Below are positions 1 through 10,203 of a stretch of DNA of 64,000 nucleotides, piece after piece (the stretch's first letter is position 1; each line of letters begins with the position of its first letter). Made by a program: the position numbers and the translations under genes. The stretch comes from DUML01 sp050949905 (GTDB taxonomy: Bacteria > Bacillota > Desulfitobacteriia > Desulfitobacteriales > Syntrophobotulaceae). The notes under the pieces are model-generated. The model ran no database searches. It was not told the DNA's origin and saw only the letters and a program-made list of their open reading frames with translations. The stretch lies in contig JBMNGP010000026.1 in assembly GCA_050949905.1 (NCBI GenBank), forward strand, positions 35,877 through 99,876, in the 5' to 3' direction.

Positions 1-1112
1 AGTACCTTAATATTCCCGGGCTTCACATCTTTTTTTAAGATTGATTTCCCCCTAAAGACCTCAGCGACTTCATGTAGTTTTACTCTTTCAAGTGTTGATG
101 ACTTATACTTTTTGATATTCTCGTCATCATCTTCAAGTATGAGTTCAATACGCCAATCCTCATGATTGGAAAATTCTTTGCTCCCCACCACTTTCACTTT
201 ATCGATATATAGGCCGTTATCATAACCTAAATAACCTACGTTCACACTTTCTTTTTTCACAACACCTATTCTGAGCATATAGGTCTTTATACTGGTATAT
301 GGCCTGAAAGTACCTTCAGGAAGACTGTAAATGCCCTCCAATTGATAATTGGTCATAATATGCTCGCGCAGCTTGGCTTCTGAACCGCTTGAAAATGTTA
401 TCTTTGCTGGTAGCACAGTCACGAGTGTACCATTTTTCGATAAGTGCCTAAGTAAATTTTGTGTTGCTATAATATCTGGTCTTGAAGACTTGAATTTGTT
501 GTTTAAAGATTCAATTTTTCCACCAAAATCAGGCATGGAATAAATAAAGTCAAAACGTGTGTCAATAAGAAGTTCCTGGTATATAGATTGATTAAGTATG
601 CTGACATTCTTGTATTCTTCAAATCCTAGCTTAAGCAACATAAACATTAGTGCATTTGAGGTGGTAAATGTTATGTTGCTTGACTTATGTTTATCCACAA
701 AGTTTTTAAGACCTGAAAGGCTTTTCTCTGCTTCGGTAATAAGAATCGTCCGAGCATTTACTTCCTCTGCCATGCTACAAATATATTTCGTTAAATAAGC
801 CGGAGAAAATATCTGTCCAAAACGGTCATTTTGATAAAGTTTAAGAGTGAACTCAATAAGATCTACATTATGAGCAACTTTATAAACAGTAGAGAAAAAA
901 TCCCTGTCTCCCGGAAAGTATCCCAGTATTGTATTTTCTGTAGACTGCTTCATTAATTCAAAAAGCTGCTCTTCATCCTGATTGGATTTTTTCTGAGATT
1001 TTATTGCATTTGCTGTAAGTTTAACACGCAGTATTTCATTTAAGATTTGCTCTCTGGAGGTTATACCGCGAATGGTAAACAGATTAATAAAGTAATCTAT
1101 TGCTGTATTCAC
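1..1112 (-). CDS. N-6 DNA methylase-like protein (partial, runs off window)
   Basis: The minus strand is open from a GTG at 1112, preceded by GGAGG five bases upstream, to the window edge: about 370 codons with no stop. The translation has the build of type I restriction HsdM proteins: a helical N-terminus with LRVKLTANAIKSQ, a core with FGQIFSPAYLTKYI at about residue 115, and near the window edge a segment (EVFRGKSILKKDVKPGN) that resembles the start of an HsdS-type target-recognition domain. The usual catalytic NPPF/Y is replaced by SMPDF, and no clear SAM-binding glycine motif is visible, so it may be an inactive or divergent methylase or a DNA-recognition subunit. The rest of the locus lies outside the window. 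Confidence 0.7.
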   Translation of the reverse strand, partial: MNTAIDYFINLFTIRGITSREQILNEILRVKLTANAIKSQKKSNQDEEQLFELMKQSTENTILGYFPGDRDFFSTVYKVAHNVDLIEFTLKLYQNDRFGQIFSPAYLTKYICSMAEEVNARTILITEAEKSLSGLKNFVDKHKSSNITFTTSNALMFMLLKLGFEEYKNVSILNQSIYQELLIDTRFDFIYSMPDFGGKIESLNNKFKSSRPDIIATQNLLRHLSKNGTLVTVLPAKITFSSGSEAKLREHIMTNYQLEGIYSLPEGTFRPYTSIKTYMLRIGVVKKESVNVGYLGYDNGLYIDKVKVVGSKEFSNHEDWRIELILEDDDENIKKYKSSTLERVKLHEVAEVFRGKSILKKDVKPGNIKV

Positions 1113-1158
1113 GTTTTTCCTCCTTTCTATCAAGATGTGAGAATCTTCCACTAATAGT

Positions 1159-1187
1159 AGTGTATCAGTTTAATTTTAGTATGTCAA
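1159..1187 (-). promoter_or_regulatory. sigma-A promoter for the methylase-like gene
   Basis: Minus-strand TTGACA (1182-1187) lies 17 bp from TACACT (1159-1164), followed by the GTG start at 1112. A short dyad, CACTA-N4-TAGTG, overlaps the -10 region and could be an operator. Confidence 0.6.
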
Positions 1188-1618
1188 TACTAAATTTTTA
1201 TATTGATAATTTGAAGCTTTAAAAACATATAAAACATGCTAGACAAGAGAAAAAATATTTATATACTTTACATCCATCCTGTCTCCTCAACCCCTATCAA
1301 AAATGCCCGTTATCTAATCTGTCAACTCAACCCTACCAATTTTTGAGTTCAAATTTTACCCCAAAATACCCCGTTGATATGTTTCCATGTACGTATTTTA
1401 GCCCTTTAGGTCGAGTAGGCAAACTGGATGTAAATTCGGAAACCCGCTTAAATAAACACTTACAGCCTTGACATCAATACCACGCACTCAACGTGGCTCG
1501 AATTATGGAGCTTTTTTATACCAAGAAATATATTGACTATAACAGCAGAATAGTATACGCTTAGTTCGTATTCGAATATTTCCATATCGTAGTATTAACT
1601 GTTCACAGGAGGCTGGTT
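1188..1618. other. intergenic region upstream of marR
   Basis: No credible gene is present. The stretch from about 1290 to 1500 has short open fragments in several frames on the minus strand and looks like decayed DNA, possibly the end of an insertion element, but no terminal repeats or transposase motif were found. The 60 bp before marR contain TTGACT with a weak TACGCT 17 bp downstream, and an ATTCGAAT palindrome that could be the MarR operator. Confidence 0.35.
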
Positions 1619-2044
1619 ATGTTTAAGGAATTAGAATTCTTCACGTACATATTTAGCATCAAAGAACTATTCTATAAACGGGTCAAAACCCTCTTCGAAG
1701 ATGAGGGACTCAATTCTACCGAGATTATGATTATCTACCTGATTCAGCACAAATTACGGGAATGCAAAACAAGCGATCTGGCAATGGCTTTATATTTACC
1801 CATGAGCACCATGACCGGAGTGATTGACAAAATGGTAGAGAAAGGGATCGTTCTTCGGGAAAACAACCCGGAAGACCGCAGGGTCATTATCATTAAGTTA
1901 AAGCCTGAATTCAAAGCCAAAGCAGAACATTACATGCATGATCTGGAGAAAACACTGCAGGACATAACAAAAAATTTAGACCCCGAATGGCTTACCGACT
2001 TTACCCAAAAACTGAAAACCTTCAAAGAAGTACTGGAAAAATAG
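1619..2044 (+). CDS. MarR family transcriptional regulator
   Basis: A 141-residue winged-helix regulator. The helix-turn-helix spans about residues 45-75 (KTSDLAMALYLPMSTMTGVI), followed by the typical MarR wing with ENNPEDRRVIIIKL. The start is supported by AGGAGG upstream. The stop lies 9 bp before the MFS efflux gene, so it heads an efflux operon and most likely represses it, released by a toxic ligand. That role is inferred from family and position. Confidence 0.9.
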   Translation: MFKELEFFTYIFSIKELFYKRVKTLFEDEGLNSTEIMIIYLIQHKLRECKTSDLAMALYLPMSTMTGVIDKMVEKGIVLRENNPEDRRVIIIKLKPEFKAKAEHYMHDLEKTLQDITKNLDPEWLTDFTQKLKTFKEVLEK

Positions 2045-2053
2045 GGGATAAGA

Positions 2054-3553
2054 ATGAGTGAACAAGAAGAAACTCCAAAACTTAAAGCACCTTTTATCAT
2101 TGTCTTAGTTGTCATTCTCATAGGCGGTTTTATGTCCATGCTGGATTCCAGTATTGTGAACGTCGCTTTAGCTGCTATGATGAGTGCTTTTGGTGTTGGC
2201 GCAGATGAAATTGATTGGGTCCTAACCGTTTATATGCTTGTGTTAGGTATTTCTGTACCCACTTCAGGGTGGCTGGGAGACTATTTCGGTCTAAAAAAGT
2301 TCTATCTGATATCCCTGGCAATTTTTACTGTGGGTTCCGGTCTTTGCGCCCTGGCTTGGAATGTACCGACCTTAACTTTCGCCAGAGGAATTCAAGCCCT
2401 AGGGGGCGGAATGATCATGCCCTTAACTATGGCCATGATCTTCAAGATTACACCTAGAAAAATAATCGGTAAAGCCATGGCCGGCTACGGCATGGTCTTT
2501 GTGGTTGCTCCTGCCATCGGACCGACAGTAGGTGGATATTTGGTTGAATATGTCAGCTGGCGCTGGATCTTTACAATTAACCTTCCCATTGGTATTATTG
2601 GAATCTTATTAGGATTATGGCTGATTCCCGAGATGAAAAGTGAAAAACCTGGCAAGTTTGACATTTGGGGCGCTCTTCTTTCCGCAGCGGGTATGTTTTG
2701 TATTTTATTTGTTCTCTCCGAAGGTGCAGGCTGGGGCTGGACATCTCTTAAGAGTATTATGCTGATTTATGCCAGCTGTGTCTTTATGGGTTTATTCATC
2801 TGGTGGGAACTAAAAAATCCTGAACCACTGCTGGATCTGAGGATTTTTAAAAATTTGAATTTTACCATGGGCAACCTCTCTCTGGTCTTAATAACCATTG
2901 GGATGTACGGAGTCCTGTTTTATATCCCTATCTTTCTCCAGGCTGTGCGGGGGATGGGTGCTTTAGAAGTAGGACTTCTGATGCTGCCCCCGGCTCTGGT
3001 ATCTGCTGTATCCATGCCTATCAGCGGAGCACTCTATGATCGGTTCGGTCCACGGTATCCTGCTGCCATCGGTGTGCTCTTGCTTGCCTGGAGTACATAT
3101 ATGTTTTCTTACCTTGACCTGGCTACTCCTGTATCTTTTATCATCTTTTGGAACAGCGTCCGTTCCATTGGTATGGGACTGGCCATGATGCCGGTCCAGA
3201 CAGCGTTAATGTCTGAGATTCCCAAGGCTCTGGTGGGCAGAGCCTCAGCTATGAATAATATTATTACCAGGGTGTCAGGTTCTTTTGGAATTGCGATCTT
3301 GGCTGTGATCATGACCCAAAGGCTGGCCTATCATTCCGCGATCAACAGTTGGACCTTGACATATGAAAAACTTTTCAGTGCCGGCAGCAATCTGCCATTT
3401 TCAGATTTAATGTCCATGCTGGGGATAAGACTGTTCCAAACTTCTTATGTGCAAACGATTAATGATATTTTTATCATTACCTCAATTATTACGATTGTAG
3501 CAATTTTACCTGCCGTAATATTAAAAAAGGGGGTTGTAGCCGATGAAAATTGA
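2054..3553 (+). CDS. DHA2-family MFS multidrug efflux permease (EmrB-like)
   Basis: A 499-residue, roughly 14-helix drug:proton antiporter. After a short charged N-terminus the first helix carries the DHA2 hallmark MLDSSIVNVALAAM. Motif A-like GWLGDYFGLKK follows helix 2, and motif C-like GPTVGGYLVE is in helix 5. The gene sits between marR and two HlyD-family adaptors and overlaps the first by 11 bp, the usual EmrAB arrangement. A Firmicute has no outer membrane, so the adaptors probably act at the cell surface. The substrate cannot be read from sequence. Confidence 0.92.
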   Translation: MSEQEETPKLKAPFIIVLVVILIGGFMSMLDSSIVNVALAAMMSAFGVGADEIDWVLTVYMLVLGISVPTSGWLGDYFGLKKFYLISLAIFTVGSGLCALAWNVPTLTFARGIQALGGGMIMPLTMAMIFKITPRKIIGKAMAGYGMVFVVAPAIGPTVGGYLVEYVSWRWIFTINLPIGIIGILLGLWLIPEMKSEKPGKFDIWGALLSAAGMFCILFVLSEGAGWGWTSLKSIMLIYASCVFMGLFIWWELKNPEPLLDLRIFKNLNFTMGNLSLVLITIGMYGVLFYIPIFLQAVRGMGALEVGLLMLPPALVSAVSMPISGALYDRFGPRYPAAIGVLLLAWSTYMFSYLDLATPVSFIIFWNSVRSIGMGLAMMPVQTALMSEIPKALVGRASAMNNIITRVSGSFGIAILAVIMTQRLAYHSAINSWTLTYEKLFSAGSNLPFSDLMSMLGIRLFQTSYVQTINDIFIITSIITIVAILPAVILKKGVVADEN

Positions 3554-4181
3554 CAGGAAAAAATTAGCGGCCGTACTCATTTTAATTGTTTTAGGAGCCG
3601 CTGCAATTATCGCTTATTTTAATTACCAGGAGAATCATTTCGTCTCCACCATTGATGCCAGGATTGACTGTAAAAAAGTGAGCATTCTGCCCATGCAATC
3701 CGGCCGGTTGATCAGCTGGAGCGGTAATGAAGGTCAGGATGTTCTCCAGAACGAGAAGTTGGGTACCATTGAAGCAGGCAGTGCAGTCAGCAGTATTATT
3801 GCACCTATGAGCGGCAGGCTGGTCCAGGTTGGCGTTACTGAAGGCCAAATACTTTCTGCCAGCCAGACCGTGGCGGTAGTTGCAGACATGGACAATGTCT
3901 ATATCACTGCCAATATTGAAGAGACAAAAATTAATAAAATATACGAGGGCCAAGGTGTTGAGATACGCTTGGATGCCTTTCCGGGAAAAATATATTTTGG
4001 CAGGGTAACGAAGATCGGTGAGGCTGCGACTTCCGTCTTTTCAGTTATGTCTTCATCCAATTCTAATGGCAACTACACAAAAATTACCCAGCTTATTCCT
4101 ATTAAAATTGAGTTTATTGAAAATTATGATGATCAATTTAAGTTGGGAATGAATGCGGAAATAAAGATACACTTGAAATAG
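3543..4181 (+). CDS. HlyD/EmrA-like efflux adaptor (short form)
   Basis: A 212-residue membrane fusion protein with one N-terminal transmembrane helix (residues 9-27), a biotinyl-lipoyl-like hairpin (DCKKVSILPMQSGRLISW, then IIAPMSGRLVQVGVTEGQ) and a beta-barrel C-terminus (MDNVYITANIEETKINKI). It lacks the long coiled coil of classical EmrA, so it is the compact type. The start overlaps the end of the MFS gene, implying translational coupling. It probably partners the MFS pump. Confidence 0.85.
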   Translation: MKIDRKKLAAVLILIVLGAAAIIAYFNYQENHFVSTIDARIDCKKVSILPMQSGRLISWSGNEGQDVLQNEKLGTIEAGSAVSSIIAPMSGRLVQVGVTEGQILSASQTVAVVADMDNVYITANIEETKINKIYEGQGVEIRLDAFPGKIYFGRVTKIGEAATSVFSVMSSSNSNGNYTKITQLIPIKIEFIENYDDQFKLGMNAEIKIHLK

Positions 4182-4193
4182 GAGGGAGATTAC

Positions 4194-5111
4194 ATGCAAG
4201 AACAGATACAAACGCAGGTACAGCCCCCAACCGATTTACCCAAGAAGCCAAGACCCCGAAAACACTTGATGTTTCTGGGCATCGGCCTGTTAATTTTACT
4301 TATCCTCGGCGCTGGTTATCACACCTACCAAGAAGCGAGAATAAAAGAATCCCTGCAGGCTGCCTTGGCCAAGGGACCACAAACTGCGGAAGATTCCGGA
4401 ATATTCGTGATTACCGGTATACTGTCTCCAGTTCACACCTACAACATAGCTACTAAGGTTGCAGGCCAAATCACTGAAGTTTCTGTGACTAAAGGAGAGC
4501 ATGTCCAGGCCAACACCGTGCTGGCCAGACAGGATCCCACCGATGTCAAACTGGCTTCGGGGCAAGGCAGTACAACGGATGAACTGCTGCAAAGACTGAA
4601 AAATGCTTACGACACAGCCAAAGATGCCCATGAAAAAAATGAGGTTCTTTTTGAAGCAGGTGCTCTTGCTCAAACAAACCTGGATCAATCTGCGGTGCAA
4701 ATGGAAAATGCCAGACTGCAATATGAAGGAACCGCAAAGTATATTATGGAACAAACCGGTAAAACCATCCTCAAGAGCCCTGGCCAGGGAGTTGTAACCT
4801 CATTAAATATTCAAGTCGGTGATTATGCAGGCGCCGGTACGCCCATCGCCACTATCACCGATACTTCTCAAGTTATCCTGAAGGGTAATGTTTTTGAAAG
4901 CTGGCTGAGCTGCTTAGAGCCTAAAGCAAAGGTTAATATCTACATTGACACCTTAAACAAGACCTATGAGGGCACTGTAACTTATATTAGTCCTGTGGCC
5001 GTTTCCTCCGGTCAGATGTTTCCTGTGGAAATTACCATAAATAATGAGCAGGGGGAACTGAGAGCCGGCATGACAGCTTCATGTACTTTGGGGAAAGAAT
5101 TATCAAAGTAA
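4194..5111 (+). CDS. HlyD/RND-type efflux periplasmic adaptor homologue
   Basis: A 305-residue adaptor with one N-terminal membrane helix (about residues 25-45), a lipoyl half-motif (VHTYNIATKVAGQITEVSV), a short helical hairpin (about 125-180, LLQRLKNAYDTAKDAHEKN) and a second lipoyl half (GQGVVTSLNIQVGDYAGAG). AGGAGG precedes the start. It is the last gene of the marR efflux operon. Two different adaptors with one pump is mildly unusual; they may form a hetero-oligomer. Confidence 0.85.
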   Translation: MQEQIQTQVQPPTDLPKKPRPRKHLMFLGIGLLILLILGAGYHTYQEARIKESLQAALAKGPQTAEDSGIFVITGILSPVHTYNIATKVAGQITEVSVTKGEHVQANTVLARQDPTDVKLASGQGSTTDELLQRLKNAYDTAKDAHEKNEVLFEAGALAQTNLDQSAVQMENARLQYEGTAKYIMEQTGKTILKSPGQGVVTSLNIQVGDYAGAGTPIATITDTSQVILKGNVFESWLSCLEPKAKVNIYIDTLNKTYEGTVTYISPVAVSSGQMFPVEITINNEQGELRAGMTASCTLGKELSK

Positions 5112-5144
5112 ATATTTATCCCATTATGGTTAATTTCATTCCAC

Positions 5145-5876
5145 TTATCCTCCAAAAATATCAGCCAAAGCTATCCTTAAATCCGAAAAGACTGTGGATT
5201 GAATTGTATCTTCAAGTAGATAATTTTGTGGGTAATCAGGTTCTCTTTCTTCCGAGAAGGAATATTGAAGTATGCTTTTTGTTTCCGGGTTGACGACCCA
5301 GTATTCCTTGATGCCGCTTTTCGCATAGAGGTTCAGTTTGGCTAGCAAATCTTTGGCTTTGGTAGACGGTGACAAGACTTCCACCACCAGGGTCGGGATG
5401 CCTTCATATTTGCCCTTCTCATTAACTTTGTCCTGATCGCAGATCACGACTACATCCGGCTGGACAACATTGGGATCTTCTTCGAACTTGGTGGCATAAC
5501 CAAAAAGCCGTATATCCAAAGGAGCGGTTAAAGACCGGCAAGTCTTTCCTCGAAAATAGTTATTAAAATGCCATGCAATTTCGTTAACAACCACCTGATG
5601 GGAAAATGAGGGTGAAGCCAACAGATAAATCTCACCGTCGATCAGTTCATACCTTTGATCAGAGGATTCAACCAGCTCCATATATTCTTCATAGCTCACT
5701 TTTTTGGTCGTTTGATACTTTTGGGCTTCTTCATGCACCAGATAATAATCCGGTTCGTTATAGCGGCTGAGTTTGGCTACACTCTTGCCGTTTTTGGTAA
5801 TAATAATATCTTCCTTCTCTACGAGGGCAAGATATTTACCAAAGGCATTCTGCAAATCGGTGGTGTTAATACGCAT
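5145..5876 (-). CDS. Phd/YefM-type antitoxin domain fused to Uma2 nuclease
   Basis: A 243-residue fusion. Residues 1-50 look like a Phd/YefM antitoxin (MRINTTDLQNAFGKYLALV, ITKNGKSVAKL). Residues about 60-243 are a Uma2/DUF820 PD-(D/E)XK nuclease with D141 (VQPDVVVICD), E166 (LVVEVLSPST) and the family signature LYAKSGIKEYWVVNPE. The gene is monocistronic and its promoter is covered by a perfect palindrome, which fits autorepression by the Phd part. Uma2 proteins are very common and their role is poorly defined; the self-contained toxin-antitoxin idea is inference. Confidence 0.85.
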   Translation of the reverse strand: MRINTTDLQNAFGKYLALVEKEDIIITKNGKSVAKLSRYNEPDYYLVHEEAQKYQTTKKVSYEEYMELVESSDQRYELIDGEIYLLASPSFSHQVVVNEIAWHFNNYFRGKTCRSLTAPLDIRLFGYATKFEEDPNVVQPDVVVICDQDKVNEKGKYEGIPTLVVEVLSPSTKAKDLLAKLNLYAKSGIKEYWVVNPETKSILQYSFSEEREPDYPQNYLLEDTIQSTVFSDLRIALADIFGG

Positions 5877-5913
5877 AAGCTCACCTTCATTCTGAAGTCT
5901 TATTTTAGGTATT

Positions 5914-5957
5914 ATTTTAAATAAAATTAGCTATAATGTCAATATAATTATAGCTAA
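5914..5957 (-). promoter_or_regulatory. promoter and palindromic operator of the Phd-Uma2 gene
   Basis: A minus-strand TTGACA (complement at 5937-5942) is 17 bp from TAAAAT (5914-5919). The -35 box sits inside a perfect 10-bp inverted repeat, TTAGCTATAA at 5927-5936 and TTATAGCTAA at 5948-5957, with half-site centres 21 bp apart (two helical turns). This is the layout of a Phd-type autoregulatory operator. Confidence 0.75.
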
Positions 5958-6252
5958 TCACAGCTGGCCGCTTATTGTTTATAGGCCCCAATTGTTATTC
6001 GCCGCCAAATCGCCGGCTTTTTTGATTAATTTTCGTAAATTGTTGTCCATAATGCCCTCTTTTCGTTATAAAAATATAAAAACGCAAACAACTTATAATT
6101 GATTACGTTTTCCCGCTCTTTTTTTGAGATTTCTGAGTAAGTTGAACTCATCATCATATATATGATATCACTTATCACTAAAAATAACAATTTTTTACTG
6201 CTTGCCTGTTAATATAGAAGGTGGGCTTGTAATCAGACCTTTGTAATCAAAA

Positions 6253-6303
6253 AAGGCGGCAAACTGCTGCTTCAAGAATTTCTTGAAAAAGGTTTGCCAC
6301 CTT
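6253..6303 (-). terminator. nested-hairpin terminator after the cell-wall-binding pseudogene
   Basis: AAGGCGGCAAAC (6253-6264) pairs with GTTTGCCACCTT (6292-6303) with one mismatch, around an inner TTCAAGAA/TTCTTGAA hairpin. Read on the minus strand it ends in a T tract, so it would stop transcription from the gene ending at 6393. No gene is visible between 5958 and 6392. Confidence 0.7.
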
Positions 6304-6392
6304 AAGTCTTTACATATAGCTAAAAAGTTAAACAAAGAGTATTTTCATGTAAGAAGATTATTCTGATTTTGTTTACTTCTGTTCACTTCTGT

Positions 6393-7733
6393 TCACTTCT
6401 TACTGCTGAGCTCTTCTTTCACGCTATCGGGAACTGCTCCCTGCCCGCCGAAGACATAGATTTTTTTCAGGTTCAGACCTTTCAAGTAAGCTTTTAGCTC
6501 GGTACCGACCTTTTCTTTGCCTGTCAGGAAGATGGGCATCTTGAGCTTGGCTGCCAGAGATGCGCCCGCCAGGGCGTCGGGGAAGTTATTTCCCGTTGCC
6601 AGAGCTGCATATTGGAAGGCTTCGGGCTGGCTGCCGACAAAATATTTGGCGATTTCCAGACCGGTCTGATAGCGGTCTGTCCCGCTTAAACGGTTAACGG
6701 TCAGTTTCATTTCATCCCGAAGGATGGCTTCTGTTTGGGCTGAGATTACACCGGTGCCGCCGATTAGGATGACTTCCTTAATACCCCACTTGCTTAGAGC
6801 CTGTTTAGTCTGGGCGTTTAAGCCGTCTTTTTCCGTAAAGAGGATGGGAAGCCCTTTCTGTCCAGCAAAAGAAGCTACACTTAAGGCATCGGGATAATCG
6901 GAGCCGGTAGCGATAATGGCCGTATCGCTTCCAGTGTTTATAACCAGTTCCCCGATTCTGACTGCGGTTTCATACCTGTTGCTGCCGGAAATGCGGGTCA
7001 CGGTATAATCTTTGGCCAGGAGATCTTCTACCCCTTGGCCAATCACTCCGGTACCGCCTAAAAGATAGATGTGCTTGGCTTGCAGGCGTTTGATCTCTGC
7101 CAGGGTCTCACTGCTAAGAGCTTCTTGAGCTGCCAACAGGACAGGGGCGGATTTCACTGCGGCCAGAACCGTTCCGGCCAGGGCATCCGGGTAGTTTTCC
7201 CCGCTTGCCAGGACGACGTAATCCGAAGTCGAAAACCCTTCACCGCTAATAGCCGCTGCCGTAGCGTAACGACTGCTGCCAGCCAGGCGCTGAGTGGGAA
7301 TTCCCTGTTTGCCCATGATGAAGAATTCACAGAGATGGCTGGTTGTGATGCTTAAAGAATTAGTAGCCCAGTCAAATTCAGCACTGAATTGGCTGATGCT
7401 GCCGTCAGCCGCCCGTTTATAAACCACCAGGGTGCTGGGATCAATTCCCTCCAGCTCTTGCGGTGTCAGCTGGAAAGTCAGGGTGATTTCTCCGTCCAGC
7501 TGTGTGATTTCCTCAGAAGTACCGCTGCTGTTTTGCTGGGTGAAGGTGATGTTATAGCCTTTCATGATCCCCTGCTGACCGGGATATTGGATAAAGAATG
7601 AGCACTGCCGGAGGTGTCGGATCTTCCGCCTACAGCCGCAATTACTCCTCCCCCATAGGTTACATCCCATAAAGTATAAGTGTTATGGGTATACGCAACT
7701 TCCCAGTTTCTCCCGTCCGGGGAAGTATCTTAC
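6393..7733 (-). pseudogene. truncated cell-wall-binding-repeat-2 surface protein
   Basis: The 3' part encodes three cell wall binding repeat 2 (PF04122-type) units, each starting with a form of QRLAGSSRYATAAAI and carrying ASGENYPDALAG-like and IYLLGGTGVI-like motifs; these anchor proteins to secondary wall polymers. The 5' end is decayed. Upstream of about 7600, a different frame encodes DGRNWEVAYTHNTYTLWDV then GGGVIAAVGGRSD, a beta-propeller (sialidase-like) repeat, closed by a stop on one side and a frameshift on the other. No signal peptide or ribosome site remains. It is read as the C-terminal remnant of a larger surface protein. Confidence 0.75.
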
Positions 7734-7877
7734 AAAAGAAGTATGAAAAAAGCGTGAAATGGTAAATTCTGCCTAAACTGTTCTATCTTAGATTTTTTCA
7801 TGCTAGAATAAAAACCAAGCTTTTCTCAGACAAAAAACGTGAATAATATTTGATATTTTACATAGGGAGTGGAGGGT

Positions 7878-10114
7878 ATGAATTACATTCCCGTGCTAAA
7901 GAGCAAGCTCACTATGCCGGAATTACCCGCAAACTTTTTGTTGACGGAACGGCTGGAAAAACTCCATGCCGCTATGGATGCTTCCCGGGTAGTTAGTGTC
8001 TGCGCACCTGCCGGGTATGGAAAAACCACCCTGGCAGTCTCGTATTTTAACCGCAGAACCACCATGCCCTGGCGTATTTGCTGGTATCGTACTAATCAGG
8101 AGGACAGAAACCTTTCTGTCTTCATCGCCCACCTCACGGAGACGTTATTTCCCCCGGACACTGCCCTTTTTGTCGAATCAAGGCAGGTTCTGCAGGAATA
8201 TGCTGATGGGAAGTTACTGCCCCAGCAGGCCGTCGCGATGATCTGTCAGGAAATGTGGTTCCATCACAATCGCTCCGCTACCCGCACCTTTATTGTCCTG
8301 GACGATTTCCAAAATGTGAGCCAAACGCCGGAAATAAGACATATTGTAAGCTTCCTGCTGGATAACCTTCCTCCTTGCTGTAGGTTTTTGATCTTAAACC
8401 GGACAAATTATCAGGTCTTTAGCGAAAAGCAAAGATTAGAACAAGCGGTGCTGGAGGTTGGCTCCGAGGACCTCTCCTTCAGCCTGCCGGAAGTTAACGC
8501 ATATCTGTCTCAGAGCGGGCAATCGCCTGCAGATCAAGCGCTTGCTGCTTATATTCAAAAGAAAACCGAAGGCTGGATAGCAGGGGTTGTTATCTTAGGC
8601 CAGGCAATTAAAATCCAAGGTTCGGATATAACCGCCCTTAAACAGGGATTGCCGGGTCACGAAGATGTTTTGTTCAAGTATTTATCCCTGGAAGTACTCC
8701 AAACTATTGACAGCGATACTCAGGCTGCCCTGGCCCGGCTGGCACTGCTCCAGGACTTTACCGAGACGGAGGCTGTGCAAATCTTTGGAATCATGAACAT
8801 TCAGGAATTGCTAGTTCGAAGCATGGGGCTAGGGGTTTTCATCCGGAGAATTAACGGCGATCCGGTCGTTTATCGTTATAATTCCTTATTTCGGGAATTT
8901 TTATTCCAAATTCTGACACAGCGCTGCTCAGCTGAGCAGCTTGCCGAGCTTCACTTGAAAGCTGCCGCTTATTATCTCGGAACAGAAGCCTACGACCGTG
9001 CCGCCGATCACCTGTTAAAATATGGCAACGGAGCAATATCTAAGGATACGCTTGAAGACAATCCGCTTCTCCACATATATAGAGCCCGGCTCTTGCCCAC
9101 CGACAGGCAGGAAGAAATGCTGGAACCCTTGAAGAAACTGCTGAGGATTTTTCACAAAGACCATAAGCCCGGGATGTATTTCCATGTGGCGACAGTCCTG
9201 ATCTATATCTATATCTGCGGCAACAATATGAATGGACTTAACCAGATGACCAGCAGCCTTTCCTGGCAGTTGGAAATGTCTTGCCAAGAACTGAAAAACA
9301 CCCTGGCCATCCTGGGCATGGTGCAGTCAATAGCCAGAGAGCGGTTTCCGGTAGCGGCAGCCCAAAGTGAAAGCGTCCCATATGAGCTTTTGCCTGGGGA
9401 CAGCCAAGGGCTATATTTAGTCCTTCGGCGATCATTTATCATTGTCTTGGCAAGCTGGACGAGGCGGAACACTGTATGGAAGCCGCGCTCGTCTTACGCA
9501 CATATAAAAATAGTGAACCGGCCAGGGGCTTTACCCTGCTCTTTTTGGCCATTGTCCTTTCCCTGAAAAATAATAAAGATCGCTTGCCCTCCCTGATCGC
9601 AGAAATTATCGCTATCGGCGAAAAATATAATTACGACTATCTGACGGCCACCGGGAGACGCCTGGCCGCTTGGGAACGGTACTTATGCTTTGATACGAAA
9701 GCCGCACTAAAGATGCTGGATTACGCTGTTTTCCACTTCCGCCGGATGAACAATCAAGTCATGGCCGCAGCCTGCAGGCTTCTTAAACACCTTTGGTCCG
9801 TCCAGCCGGACGGCACAGGCATTGATTTGGAATAAGCGATTCCCACCCTCACCGAAATGATGCTTCGCAGCCTGAGCTATGGTTATTGCCCGGACTTTGC
9901 CTGTAAGCTCTTAGAAAGATTTTATGACAAAGCTGCGGCTCAATACCTGCGAGAAAAGGCGAAAGCCATGGATGAAAACCGGCTTGCCTCCTTTGTTAAT
10001 CGTTTTGTATCGTGCTACAAACCGGGTGAGAAAGAAAATCTTTATCTGGTAAAGGCAACCCTTTTCGGCAAACCGGAAATTGCGGTCAACGGACTGGAAG
10101 TTGAGAGACAGTAA
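7878..10114 (+). pseudogene. MalT-like LuxR/BTAD-type regulator, broken
   Basis: The first segment (to 9566) encodes a STAND-type ATPase with Walker A APAGYGKTT (near residue 45) and Walker B-like TFIVLDDFQ, followed by a helical repeat region. Near 9420-9470 the frame shifts: the continuation GKLDEAEHCMEAALVLRTYK lies in another frame. That frame meets an in-frame stop at 9833-9835, continues from 9836, and ends at 10114 with LFGKPEIAVNGLEVERQ, which in intact relatives is followed by a DNA-binding/BTAD-like output domain. That output domain is missing. So there are one frameshift, one nonsense codon and a 3' truncation: a pseudogene. An alternative GTG start is at 7869. Confidence 0.85.
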
Positions 10115-10203
10115 ATAAAAATTTTTAAAACCTTATTAAAACTTTTTTCTTTTTTTTGTGTATTATTTTATGAGAGAGATTTTCAGAGGGATGGTCAAAA
10201 GTC

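Noticed and set aside
349..798. Two plus-strand frames in the first kilobase
   Set aside because: They lie antisense to a long, well-coded methylase-like frame.
1240..1510. Possible insertion-sequence end
   Set aside because: The sequence looks non-native and fragmentary, but no terminal repeats, target duplication or transposase motif could be identified.
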